The notes under the pieces: model-generated
The model's input: the letters and a program-made list of their open reading frames with translations, nothing else
Database searches by the model: none
Told to the model about the DNA's origin: nothing
Part shown: positions 1 through 5,655 of the stretch, one piece after another
Numbering within the stretch: the stretch's first letter is position 1
How the letters are laid out: each line of letters starts with the position of its first letter
Position numbers and translations under genes: made by a program
Assembly: GCF_023229695.1 (NCBI RefSeq)
Contig: NZ_JALNYS010000011.1
Coordinates: 1-8,803 of the forward strand
Direction of reading: 5' to 3'
DNA length: 8,803 bases
DNA from: Sulfuricurvum sp.
Lineage (GTDB): Bacteria; Campylobacterota; Campylobacteria; Campylobacterales; Sulfurimonadaceae

Positions 1-153
1 CTGATGTTACGCACTCGATTCGTTTTCCGTCATCCTCGGGCTTGACCCGGGGATCCATCCCCATAAGAGAGAGCTGGATTCCCGATCGAGTCGGGAATGA
101 CGAAGCCAAAGGCAACTTTGAATGGCTCAAACCAATACTATGCGTAAGGTCAC
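1..153. mobile_element. Non-autonomous repeat element, copy 1 (ends shared with the 7405-7619 element)
   Basis: The first 15 bases (CTGATGTTACGCACT) are the exact reverse complement of 7605-7619. Bases 141-152 (TGCGTAAGGTCA) are the exact reverse complement of 7406-7417. The same pair of ends therefore bounds this stretch and the 7405-7619 element, in opposite orientation. The interiors differ: this one carries the REP-like double hairpin at 28-102 and a short hairpin near 104-126 (AAAG-GCAA-CTTT core with AGCC/GGCT outside). No open reading frame of useful length lies inside, so any mobility would need a transposase supplied in trans. The outer flank of the left end falls outside the window, so a target-site duplication cannot be tested here. 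Identification as a mobile element is an inference from the shared ends. Confidence 0.5.
28..102. repeat. REP-like paired palindromic repeat
   Basis: Two inverted, similar arms begin with CGTCAT and end with ATCCA: 28-57 on the plus strand and 75-102 on the minus strand. Each arm is itself a hairpin. In the left arm, 34-40 pairs with 46-52 around the loop CTTGA, with one G-T wobble. In the right arm, 78-85 (ATTCCCGA) pairs perfectly with 91-98 around TCGAG. The design, two related palindromes facing each other in an intergenic gap, matches REP/BIME-type dispersed repeats. It lies just past the stop codon of the DUF1104-like gene and could also slow or end transcription there, although no T-run follows the hairpins on either strand. 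Confidence 0.5.
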
Positions 154-157
154 TTAT

Positions 158-487
158 TTAGTGTGAACGGCCGCCGCCCATGCGTGACTGGTTTTGCATT
201 TGCGTTTGCATCGCCGGAGTTTGTGTCTGGCTTTGGGAACGGGTCTGGTTTTTTGAACCGCTCCCGTCCTGAGCACCTGAGCGGCTTTGTTTCATCTGCT
301 CTTTAAATGCCTGACGCTCTTCAACCGTCATGGCCTGGACTCGGCTTTGCATCTCCGCTTGAAAAGCGGCGCGATCGGCTTCAGGGACACTTCCCCTCAT
401 CGTTTGCAACTCGCTCATGGTCATCGTACTGTAATCGGCTGAAAAGGCGGCTACGCTCAAAAGAGCAACAAAGGTTAAAGCTTTCAT
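158..487 (-). CDS. Small exported DUF1104-like protein
   Basis: This encodes 109 residues. The ATG at 487 is preferred over an in-frame start at 532 because AAGGAA sits 5 bases upstream and translation then opens directly with a signal peptide (MKALTFVALLSVAAFS, likely cut before ADYS). The mature part begins 'DYSTMTMSELQTMRGSVPEADRAAFQAEMQSRVQAMTVEER', an acidic-amphipathic helical stretch that I associate with the DUF1104 family of Helicobacter and other Campylobacterota. The biochemical role of that family is unknown to me. From about residue 68 the chain becomes low complexity, rich in Ser, Gln, Thr and Gly with alternating Q/S/T and Met, and ends GGGRSH. It is probably periplasmic. It lies 66 bp downstream of the antiporter gene on the same strand and may be its operon distal gene or have its own promoter. 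No cysteines are present. The gene is secure; the family name is moderate. Confidence 0.75.
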   Translation of the reverse strand: MKALTFVALLSVAAFSADYSTMTMSELQTMRGSVPEADRAAFQAEMQSRVQAMTVEERQAFKEQMKQSRSGAQDGSGSKNQTRSQSQTQTPAMQTQMQNQSRMGGGRSH

Positions 488-553
488 GGTATTTCCTTGT
501 GTTTGGATAACGGTAGTATCCCATAAAAGCATTAGCGAAATGTTAGCGGAGTA

Positions 554-1954
554 TTACGCGATCAAGATTCCGGTGCCAAGGAAGAAAACCAGCGCAATGG
601 CTGCGGAGATCAGTGCGTAAGGGAGCTGGGTGCGGGTGTGTTCTTGTACGTCGCATCCGCTTGCCATAGCGGAGATAATGGTCGTGTCAGAGATGGGGGA
701 GCAGTGGTCTCCGAATACACCGCCTGAAATGACGGCCCCCATGCAAAGGGCTACGGGGGCATCGAGTCCGACAGCCAGAGGGATAGCAATAGGGAGCATA
801 ATACTAAATGTCCCCCAGCTTGTTCCGGTGGCAAAAGCGATAAGGGCCGCGAGGAGAAAAATCGCTGCCGCCAGATAGGCCGAGGGGAGGTAATCACCGA
901 TGAACGAGGCGAGATATTTCCCCACCTCCATATCCGAGCTGACCCCGCCGATCGCGAAGGCAAAGAGGAGGATTGCGGCGATAGGGGCCATTGATTTTGC
1001 CCCTCGGAAAGTTTCGGTGAGAAAAGTTTTCGTATCCATGACGTTTTGAAAACGGTAATAGCCGTACGTGAGGAGGAGGGTGACGATCAGGGTGTAAAAG
1101 ATCGAGGTAGAACCGGAGCCTTTGAGAATATTACCATTGCCGGTAATGAGCATAAATACGATGACGCCGCCGATCATCCATACCATAGGCCACAAGAAGA
1201 GGCCGACGGAGCCTTTCTCATCGTGGCATTGCAGGGAAGGTTCGGTGATAGCGGCATGGCGCATCGGGCCGATATCAATGGTATACCAGATGGTGATAAA
1301 GGTGACGAGGAGGGCGATGTAGGCGTAAAAATTATAGGCAATGGCTTGAATGAGCCAGCCGCTCTCTTCTCCGGCAATCAGACCTGCACTGATTTGTCCT
1401 CCGATGAGCCCAAGGAGGAGTGCTCCCCACCCGTTGATGGCGATGATCGAACAGACGGGTGCCGAGGTGGAATCGCAGACAAAAGCGAGTTTGGCCCGGC
1501 TGATGCCGTAGCGGTCGCAAAAGGGCCTTCCGATCGCTCCGGCGACGAGAGAGGTGATGGAAGATTCGATAAAGATGACGATCCCCGCGATGAAGCTTGG
1601 CATCAGGGCTCCCCGTTTGGAGTTAACCCAGGAGCGTTTAACGCTGAGTTCATGAATCAGGCCGTTCACCCCGCCGCTGCGTTCGATCAGGCTCATGACC
1701 GAGCCGACCATCATAGCGAACGCGAGGGTTTTAAGGACCCACCCTTCGTTCAGGAGCCCCCAAAACCGTTCGCTCATTAGTAGAAAGGTATCCAACGGGT
1801 GAAATCCGGCAATGATGAATTCGCCGACCGTAATCGCACTCAGGAGTGCGATAAAAACCGATCGGCTGAAGAGGGCGAGGAGAATGGCGATAAGGGGGGG
1901 GATGAGTCCCAAGAGACCGTATTCGATGGAAATTCCTTTTCGAAACCCCCTCAC
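554..1954 (-). CDS. NhaC-family Na+/H+ antiporter
   Basis: This is a 466-residue inner-membrane protein with about 11-12 hydrophobic segments. It belongs to the NhaC antiporter family, whose members exchange cytoplasmic Na+ (in some members with organic acids) for external H+. Family hallmarks are visible: CDSTSAPVCSI at residues 160-170 followed by NGWGA, TGTSWGTF at 376-383, and GDHCSPISDTTI at 415-426 followed by the 'SGCDVQEH' loop. Length is normal. The start is uncertain. The first usable codon is a GTG at 1954 with no Shine-Dalgarno, while AAGGAA at 1933-1938 stands 5 bases before an in-frame ATC (1927), which would give a start nearer the usual family N-terminus. Substrate cannot be told from sequence, and malate/lactate-type relatives share these motifs. 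The gene lies 52 bp downstream of the acetyltransferase gene on the same strand, so co-transcription is possible. Confidence 0.88.
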   Translation of the reverse strand: MRGFRKGISIEYGLLGLIPPLIAILLALFSRSVFIALLSAITVGEFIIAGFHPLDTFLLMSERFWGLLNEGWVLKTLAFAMMVGSVMSLIERSGGVNGLIHELSVKRSWVNSKRGALMPSFIAGIVIFIESSITSLVAGAIGRPFCDRYGISRAKLAFVCDSTSAPVCSIIAINGWGALLLGLIGGQISAGLIAGEESGWLIQAIAYNFYAYIALLVTFITIWYTIDIGPMRHAAITEPSLQCHDEKGSVGLFLWPMVWMIGGVIVFMLITGNGNILKGSGSTSIFYTLIVTLLLTYGYYRFQNVMDTKTFLTETFRGAKSMAPIAAILLFAFAIGGVSSDMEVGKYLASFIGDYLPSAYLAAAIFLLAALIAFATGTSWGTFSIMLPIAIPLAVGLDAPVALCMGAVISGGVFGDHCSPISDTTIISAMASGCDVQEHTRTQLPYALISAAIALVFFLGTGILIA

Positions 1955-2006
1955 AAAAGAGTTGAGGCGGGAGTAGTAATGTTCGCAATAATGGTTAAAA
2001 ATATTT

Positions 2007-2630
2007 TTAGAGGATCATTTGAAGACGCATAATGCCGGGACGTCCGAATTGTTCTTTATAATATTCGCTCCGTTTTTCGTCAATGACGGAAAATCCCAGT
2101 TTTTTATAAATAATTTCTGTCTCTATCGATCCGATCTCAACGGATGTTTGGACTTTCCGGTACCCTTTAAGCCGTGCGGCAAGCATACTTTTTCCGATCA
2201 GTTCTTTGAGAATTTCAAAACTTTTAAACGGATTTTTGACCATAATAAAATCCAAGACCCATGTTTGGTTGTCGACATCCGCTTCACAGAGTAAATAAGC
2301 GGCGATCCGTTCGTGATAGCTCTCATCAAAACCGATCTCTTCGAGTGCTTTTGAAAAAATTTCATGGGTTGCGATTCGCGGCTCGTATCCGCAGAGTGCA
2401 CCGACACGCTCTCCCCCTGCTTCCGCGATGGAAAAATTGGAATAATGGCAATAACTTTTCGTGGACGCAAGGGATAGACGCTTCAGATAATCACTCAATG
2501 CCGCTTCATCGGAGGTATTGAACACCAAATCGAACAACCCGATCTTTTTGCCGGCCCGTGACCCTTCCAACAAAGCCTGGGCGATCATATCGATATCTGC
2601 CTCGGTTGCTTTGCGAACTGTTATATTCAT
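2007..2630 (-). CDS. GNAT-family N-acetyltransferase-like protein
   Basis: This is a 207-residue soluble, presumably cytoplasmic protein. It opens with 'ITVRKATEADIDMIAQAL', the classic first strand and helix of the GCN5-related acetyltransferase fold. It carries 'IIYKKLGF' (173-180), the motif B segment that packs against acetyl-CoA. The central strand 'WVLDFIMV' (124-131) should lead into the pyrophosphate-binding loop, normally R/Q-x-x-G-x-G/A. Here the loop reads KNPFKSFEILKELIGKSML and lacks the Gly pattern, so CoA binding may be unconventional or catalysis lost. The acceptor substrate is unknown. The ATG at 2630 is supported by GAGGGG five bases upstream. It is the first gene of a possible three-gene leftward unit (acetyltransferase, antiporter, DUF1104-like) and is divergent from the L,D-transpeptidase gene. 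Fold assignment is good; activity is uncertain. Confidence 0.78.
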   Translation of the reverse strand: MNITVRKATEADIDMIAQALLEGSRAGKKIGLFDLVFNTSDEAALSDYLKRLSLASTKSYCHYSNFSIAEAGGERVGALCGYEPRIATHEIFSKALEEIGFDESYHERIAAYLLCEADVDNQTWVLDFIMVKNPFKSFEILKELIGKSMLAARLKGYRKVQTSVEIGSIETEIIYKKLGFSVIDEKRSEYYKEQFGRPGIMRLQMIL

Positions 2631-2658
2631 CGATGCCCCTCACGTGCGATTTTCAATA

Positions 2659-2667
2659 TGCTATACT
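2659..2667 (+). promoter_or_regulatory. Extended -10 promoter of the L,D-transpeptidase-like gene
   Basis: TGCTATACT matches an extended -10 (TGnTATAAT) with one mismatch in the hexamer. It lies 37 bp before the ATG at 2705, predicting a transcript start near 2674 and a leader of about 30 nt. There is no good -35, which fits an extended -10 promoter. The 74-bp gap also has to hold a leftward promoter for the acetyltransferase gene. A minus-strand TTGACC (2700-2695) is present but has no convincing -10 at the right distance. Confidence 0.45.
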
Positions 2668-2704
2668 ACCTAACTTTAAAACAAACTAAGTTCAGGTCAA
2701 TTGT

Positions 2705-3382
2705 ATGGTGAAATTTTTTACCCTTTTATCCCCATTCATTCTATTTTCATCGGTTTTCGGAGCAGAACAGCTCGTTTTGGTCCTTGCCCCGGAGATGAAC
2801 AGTACCGGGGCAACAATGCAGCGCTATAGCAAAGAGGGAGTATGGCAAAAAACGGGAGAAGCGGTTGCCGTCACCCTCGGACGTAACGGATTGGGGTGGA
2901 GTGATGGGGAAAATCCTCTCAAATACGAGGGGGACGGTCGCAGTCCTGCAGGGGTATTTGCGATTACCCGGACATTCGGATCCGACCTTGCTGCAAACTC
3001 GGCAATGCCCTATGTCTATGCCGATGAAAATGTGATCTGTATCGACGAGAGTTCGGATGAGCGTTACAACCAAATCGCTGTGCTTGATCCTGCCCACCCT
3101 CCGAAAAGCTATGAAACGATGCGCCGAACGGATGAAGTCTACCGCAACGGTGCGATTGTCGAGTATAACGCACAAGGGGAAAAAGGGAGAGGATCGTGTA
3201 TCTTCATTCACCTCAATCATCCGGACCATCGTCCCACCGCCGGATGTACGGCGATGGAGGAGAGCGCTCTGAAAGAGCTTTTGGGATGGTTCGATCCCTC
3301 AAAAAACCCCGTTATGGTACAAATACCGAAACGAGAGTGTGAAAAATATCAACAAGAGTTTACGGGGATCGACTGCCGCTAG
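2705..3382 (+). CDS. Exported L,D-transpeptidase (YkuD-domain) family protein
   Basis: This is a 225-residue protein with an N-terminal signal peptide (MVKFFTLLSPFILFSSVFGA, cut near residue 20). It is expected in the periplasm acting on peptidoglycan. YkuD-type motifs are visible: GDGRSPAG (77-84), the conserved substrate-side turn; His169 in 'CIFIHLNHPDHRP'; and the nucleophile Cys181 in TAGCTAM. The family pattern is His, about a dozen residues, then [S/T]-x-G-C. This TAGCTAM subtype, followed by 'LLGWFDPSKNPVMVQIP', is a recognised variant and not damage. Family enzymes form 3-3 peptide cross-links or attach proteins to peptidoglycan via a Cys acyl-enzyme; which reaction applies here is not shown. 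Two more cysteines near the C-terminus (212 and 224) could form a disulfide. The Shine-Dalgarno is weak (CAGGT, 8 bases upstream). The gene stands alone, followed by an AT-rich gap. Confidence 0.85.
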   Translation: MVKFFTLLSPFILFSSVFGAEQLVLVLAPEMNSTGATMQRYSKEGVWQKTGEAVAVTLGRNGLGWSDGENPLKYEGDGRSPAGVFAITRTFGSDLAANSAMPYVYADENVICIDESSDERYNQIAVLDPAHPPKSYETMRRTDEVYRNGAIVEYNAQGEKGRGSCIFIHLNHPDHRPTAGCTAMEESALKELLGWFDPSKNPVMVQIPKRECEKYQQEFTGIDCR

Positions 3383-3397
3383 AGGGTAACTCTTTTT
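3381..3397 (+). terminator. Weak possible terminator after the L,D-transpeptidase-like gene
   Basis: AGAG (3381-3384) can pair with CTCT (3390-3393) around a 5-base loop and is followed by TTTT. The stem is only 4 bp and overlaps the stop codon. A second AT-only candidate lies at 3448-3465 (AATAA, loop GTGA, TTATT, then TTTT). Either could end transcription, but neither is strong. Confidence 0.22.
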
Positions 3398-3456
3398 CCG
3401 TAATAATGTATTTCTTTAAGCTTCTGCCAAAATAATACTTCCATGCTAATAAGTGA

Positions 3457-3579
3457 TTATTTTTTGATGGTGCACTCGTCGTTTAGCTCAAGTTGATACC
3501 CTAATCGAGCCATTTTCTTGACATAAGTAGCTGTTTTAGGTAAAAATAGTTTAGTATTCTTATATATAAATAAAATCAT
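3457..3579 (-). CDS. Possible 40-residue ORF or gene remnant, unrecognised
   Basis: An ATG-initiated frame on the minus strand encodes 40 residues, ending 'YVKKMARLGYQLELNDECTIKK' before a TAA stop; a stop codon also directly precedes the ATG. The last 25 residues have balanced, protein-like composition, while the first 12 are AT-driven. There is no Shine-Dalgarno before 3579 and no homologue that I recognise. It overlaps the candidate promoter and palindrome of the peroxidase gene, which argues against a functional gene. It may be chance or the tail of a lost gene. Confidence 0.15.
   Translation of the reverse strand: MILFIYKNTKLFLPKTATYVKKMARLGYQLELNDECTIKK
3518..3546 (+). promoter_or_regulatory. 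Candidate sigma-70 promoter of the peroxidase operon
   Basis: A consensus -35 hexamer TTGACA (3518-3523) is followed after 17 bp by TAAAAA (3541-3546), a moderate -10. This predicts a start near 3553 and a leader of about 57 nt containing the palindrome at 3573-3595. A/T-rich DNA further down (TATATATAAA, 3561-3570) could supply an alternative -10. Choosing between them needs transcript mapping. Confidence 0.38.
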
Positions 3580-3595
3580 TTATATGAAATGATTT
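3573..3595. promoter_or_regulatory. Perfect 9-bp inverted repeat upstream of the peroxidase gene
   Basis: AAATCATTT (3573-3581) and AAATGATTT (3587-3595) are exact inverted repeats around ATATG. They end 6 bases before the AAAAGGA ribosome binding site of the peroxidase gene. The symmetry suits a dimeric repressor or activator site, or a leader hairpin near the ribosome binding site. It does not match the strict FNR half-sites (TTGAT-N4-ATCAA). It is loosely reminiscent of AT-rich Fur/PerR-type boxes, but no assignment is made. Confidence 0.45.
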
Positions 3596-3609
3596 ACAAA
3601 AGGATTTTT

Positions 3610-4617
3610 ATGTTTAAAAAATCGGTTTATTCATTTGTCACGGCAATGGTGGTTGCGGGGGTAGGGTCATCTGTTTTTGCAGCGGCTGAAGCGTCCCATT
3701 TTACCCGTCCTGCAAATGTTCCGTTCCCGGCAGATAATGCAATGGCGAAAGAACGGATAGAGTTGGGGAAACTCCTCTTTTTTGACGTACGTTTGTCAAA
3801 GTCAGAACAAATTTCATGCGCAACATGTCATGATCCGAAAAAAGGATGGAGTGACGGATTGCCAAAAGCGGTAGGTCACGAAGGACGTATGGGACCGCGT
3901 AATACCCCGACTATCCTAAACGGTGCGTATCAACAGACGCAGTTTTGGGATGGGCGTGCCGCAACACTCGAAGAGCAGGCTTTAGGCCCGATTCAAGCAG
4001 ATGTAGAGATGAATATGCCGCTTGATGAACTGATTGTTAAGCTTAATGGTATTCCGGGATACGTTAAACTGTTCGCAAAAGCGTATCCGGGAGAAGGGGT
4101 GACAAAAGAGAGTCTGGCCAAAGCGATCGCATCGTTTGAGCGGACGGTTGTCTCATCGAATGCCCCTTTTGACCGTTTTATCAAAGGGGACAAAAAGGCG
4201 ATTAGCGAGAATGCCAAAAAAGGGTTTGAGCTGTTCAAAGGAAAAGGGGGCTGTACCAACTGCCACGACGGCTTCAACTTTACGGACGGAAGTTTTCATA
4301 ATATCGGTCTTGATGATGGGGATGTGGGACGCTATAAGGTAAAGAGTAAGGAGATTTTTTACGGTGCTACTAAAACGCCTACCTTGCGTGACGTGACAAA
4401 ATCATCTCCCTATTTCCATAACGGAAGTGCTGAAACACTTGAAGAAGCCTCCACGGTATGCAGCAGCGGCGGTAAAAATCCTCAGGCTCGGAATGTTTCC
4501 ACGGCATTGAAAAAAGCCGATCTTACGAGAGAAGAGATCGGGTATCTCGCAGATTTCATGAAAACACTTGAATCGCCTGCCATGAAACTCGATATCCCAA
4601 CCAAATTCCCAAAATAA
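3610..4617 (+). CDS. Di-heme cytochrome c peroxidase, periplasmic
   Basis: This 335-residue protein reduces H2O2 to water with electrons from small periplasmic donors. The ATG at 3610 is chosen over one at 3589 because AAAAGGA lies 5 bases upstream and the product then opens with a signal peptide (MFKKSVYSFVTAMVVAGVGSSVFAA). Two haem motifs are present: CATCH at 70-74 (peroxidatic, low-potential haem) and CTNCH at 215-219 (electron-entry haem). By alignment from memory with Pseudomonas CcpA, other key residues are kept: His90 in VGHEGRMGPRNTPT (distal ligand of the low-potential haem), Trp113 in FWDGRA, Glu133 in DVEM, and PYFHNGS (267-273). The position of the Met ligand of the high-potential haem (Tyr in MauG) is Cys284 (EEASTVCSSGG), which is unusual. 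It is first in an operon with the cupredoxin (10 bp downstream), a di-heme cytochrome c and a chemoreceptor. The family is very secure. Confidence 0.95.
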   Translation: MFKKSVYSFVTAMVVAGVGSSVFAAAEASHFTRPANVPFPADNAMAKERIELGKLLFFDVRLSKSEQISCATCHDPKKGWSDGLPKAVGHEGRMGPRNTPTILNGAYQQTQFWDGRAATLEEQALGPIQADVEMNMPLDELIVKLNGIPGYVKLFAKAYPGEGVTKESLAKAIASFERTVVSSNAPFDRFIKGDKKAISENAKKGFELFKGKGGCTNCHDGFNFTDGSFHNIGLDDGDVGRYKVKSKEIFYGATKTPTLRDVTKSSPYFHNGSAETLEEASTVCSSGGKNPQARNVSTALKKADLTREEIGYLADFMKTLESPAMKLDIPTKFPK

Positions 4618-4627
4618 GGAACACGTA

Positions 4628-4939
4628 ATGAAAAAAATGGTCAGTTTAGTATCAATTCTCCTTCTGTGCAGCTCAGGGTGGGCGGCAGAGTTTGTTGTAG
4701 AGCAAAAGGGGAAACAGTTTTCTCCCAATACCATAAAAGCCAAAGTCGGGGATACCGTTCGTTTTAAAAATTCAGATCCTTTTGCCCACAATGCGTACAG
4801 CGACGATGCGGCAATCGCGTTTGATATCGGAATGCAAGCCCCGGGTGACGATAAAGTGGTTAAGTTAAAGGCCAAAGGGAAATTCAGTGTTGGATGCAAT
4901 ATCCATCCGGCGATGGCACTGACGATTATTGTGGAATAA
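4628..4939 (+). CDS. Exported single-domain cupredoxin (plastocyanin/azurin-like)
   Basis: This 103-residue protein has a signal peptide (MKKMVSLVSILLLCSSGWAA) and a compact mature domain of about 83 residues. The type 1 copper ligands are visible: His54 in PFAHNAYS, then Cys90, His93 and Met96 in CNIHPAM. FSPNTIKAKVGDTVRFKN is the standard early strand pattern. It should be a soluble periplasmic one-electron carrier. Its place 10 bp after the peroxidase gene suggests it donates electrons to that enzyme, as azurin-like proteins do for some bacterial di-heme peroxidases. Short cupredoxins of this kind are often annotated as methylamine-utilisation or plastocyanin-like proteins, but nothing here indicates methylamine metabolism. 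AAGGA lies 7 bases before the ATG. Confidence 0.92.
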   Translation: MKKMVSLVSILLLCSSGWAAEFVVEQKGKQFSPNTIKAKVGDTVRFKNSDPFAHNAYSDDAAIAFDIGMQAPGDDKVVKLKAKGKFSVGCNIHPAMALTIIVE

Positions 4940-4941
4940 GG

Positions 4942-5634
4942 ATGACACTCATTGCCGCAGCAGTAGTGTCTGTGCTCTTGATGTGTGGATCGCTTCAAGC
5001 ATCGGAGGATAAGAACATAGCCAAAGGGTCCATGTTGTTTAATGCCAATTGCAGCGGTTGTCATACCCTCGATGGGAAACCAAGAGAGGGATTAGACCTG
5101 GTTATCCCCCCTCGCAATCTGACAAAATCGCTGTTATCCAGAGAACAGATGCACCGTATTATCCAAAAAGGGGCTGCCCATTTCGGTGCATCCAAAGACA
5201 TCATGATGGCCTATGAAAATATTCTCAAAGAGGATGAAATCGGAGCAATCGCCCTCTTTTTGTCGGAAAAAGTCAATAAAAAGAGCTTTCTTGAAGCTCA
5301 GAATCTGTACGCACAGACCAAACCGCTTGAGGATGAACAAAAAGCGAATACGGTTCGTGTAGGGAGAAAAATTTATTCGTTGCGATGTCTGTTTTGCCAT
5401 GGTGAGAAAGGTGACGGCAAGGGGATAGCAACGACCATCCCGACTGAATCCCTTTTTCCGTACAATCTAAATAAAACCCTTTTAACCAAAGAGCAGAAAT
5501 TTTTAGTCATTAAATACGGAGCAAACCGCTGGGGAGCCGGTAAAGACGATATGGGAGCATGGCACGTTCTTTACGACGATACGACCATCAAGCTGATAGT
5601 GGAATACATTGATCAGACGTTTACAAACAAATAA
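4942..5634 (+). CDS. Two-domain di-heme cytochrome c, periplasmic
   Basis: This 230-residue protein has a signal peptide (MTLIAAAVVSVLLMCGSLQA) and two tandem class I cytochrome c domains. Haem-binding motifs are CSGCH at 37-41 and CLFCH at 149-153. Each is followed at a suitable distance by a candidate axial Met: M88 or M89 in 'ASKDIMMAYENIL', and M204 in 'AGKDDMGAWHVL'. The matching 'G-A-x-K-D-x-M' context in both halves points to an internal duplication. The ATG at 4942, two bases after the cupredoxin stop, is preferred over an upstream in-frame ATG at 4894 inside the cupredoxin gene, because only the former opens with a signal peptide. There is no properly spaced Shine-Dalgarno, so translation is probably coupled to the cupredoxin. 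Likely role: shuttling electrons from the respiratory chain to the cupredoxin or peroxidase. The exact partner is inferred. Confidence 0.92.
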   Translation: MTLIAAAVVSVLLMCGSLQASEDKNIAKGSMLFNANCSGCHTLDGKPREGLDLVIPPRNLTKSLLSREQMHRIIQKGAAHFGASKDIMMAYENILKEDEIGAIALFLSEKVNKKSFLEAQNLYAQTKPLEDEQKANTVRVGRKIYSLRCLFCHGEKGDGKGIATTIPTESLFPYNLNKTLLTKEQKFLVIKYGANRWGAGKDDMGAWHVLYDDTTIKLIVEYIDQTFTNK

Positions 5635-5655
5635 TCGAAAAATGGAGAAAGTGCC

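Noticed and set aside
1046..1780. Long plus-strand open frame (244 codons) antisense to the antiporter gene
   Set aside because: Its product is a Gly/Asp/Glu-rich stretch with no domain pattern, and the opposite frame encodes unmistakable NhaC motifs. It is the mirror image of hydrophobic codons on the minus strand.
2747..3229. Minus-strand open frame (160 codons) across the L,D-transpeptidase gene
   Set aside because: The plus frame has a signal peptide and complete YkuD motifs. The minus frame has no Shine-Dalgarno and no recognisable motif.
3493..3508. FNR/CRP-like site TTGAT...ATCGA upstream of the peroxidase gene
   Set aside because: The half-sites are not separated by four bases and the second half-site is imperfect, so it does not fit TTGAT-N4-ATCAA.
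3589..3609. Alternative upstream ATG adding seven residues to the peroxidase
   Set aside because: It lies within the palindrome, lacks a Shine-Dalgarno and would put MIYKRIF before a complete signal peptide. The ATG at 3610 has AAAAGGA at correct spacing.
4894..4941. Upstream in-frame ATG for the di-heme cytochrome, inside the cupredoxin gene
   Set aside because: It would place 16 polar residues before the signal peptide. The ATG at 4942 begins the signal peptide directly after the cupredoxin stop.
4402..5064. Minus-strand open frame (220 codons) spanning three cytochrome/cupredoxin genes
   Set aside because: It crosses two real gene boundaries on the other strand, shows no motif, and the plus-strand genes have haem and copper ligand motifs.
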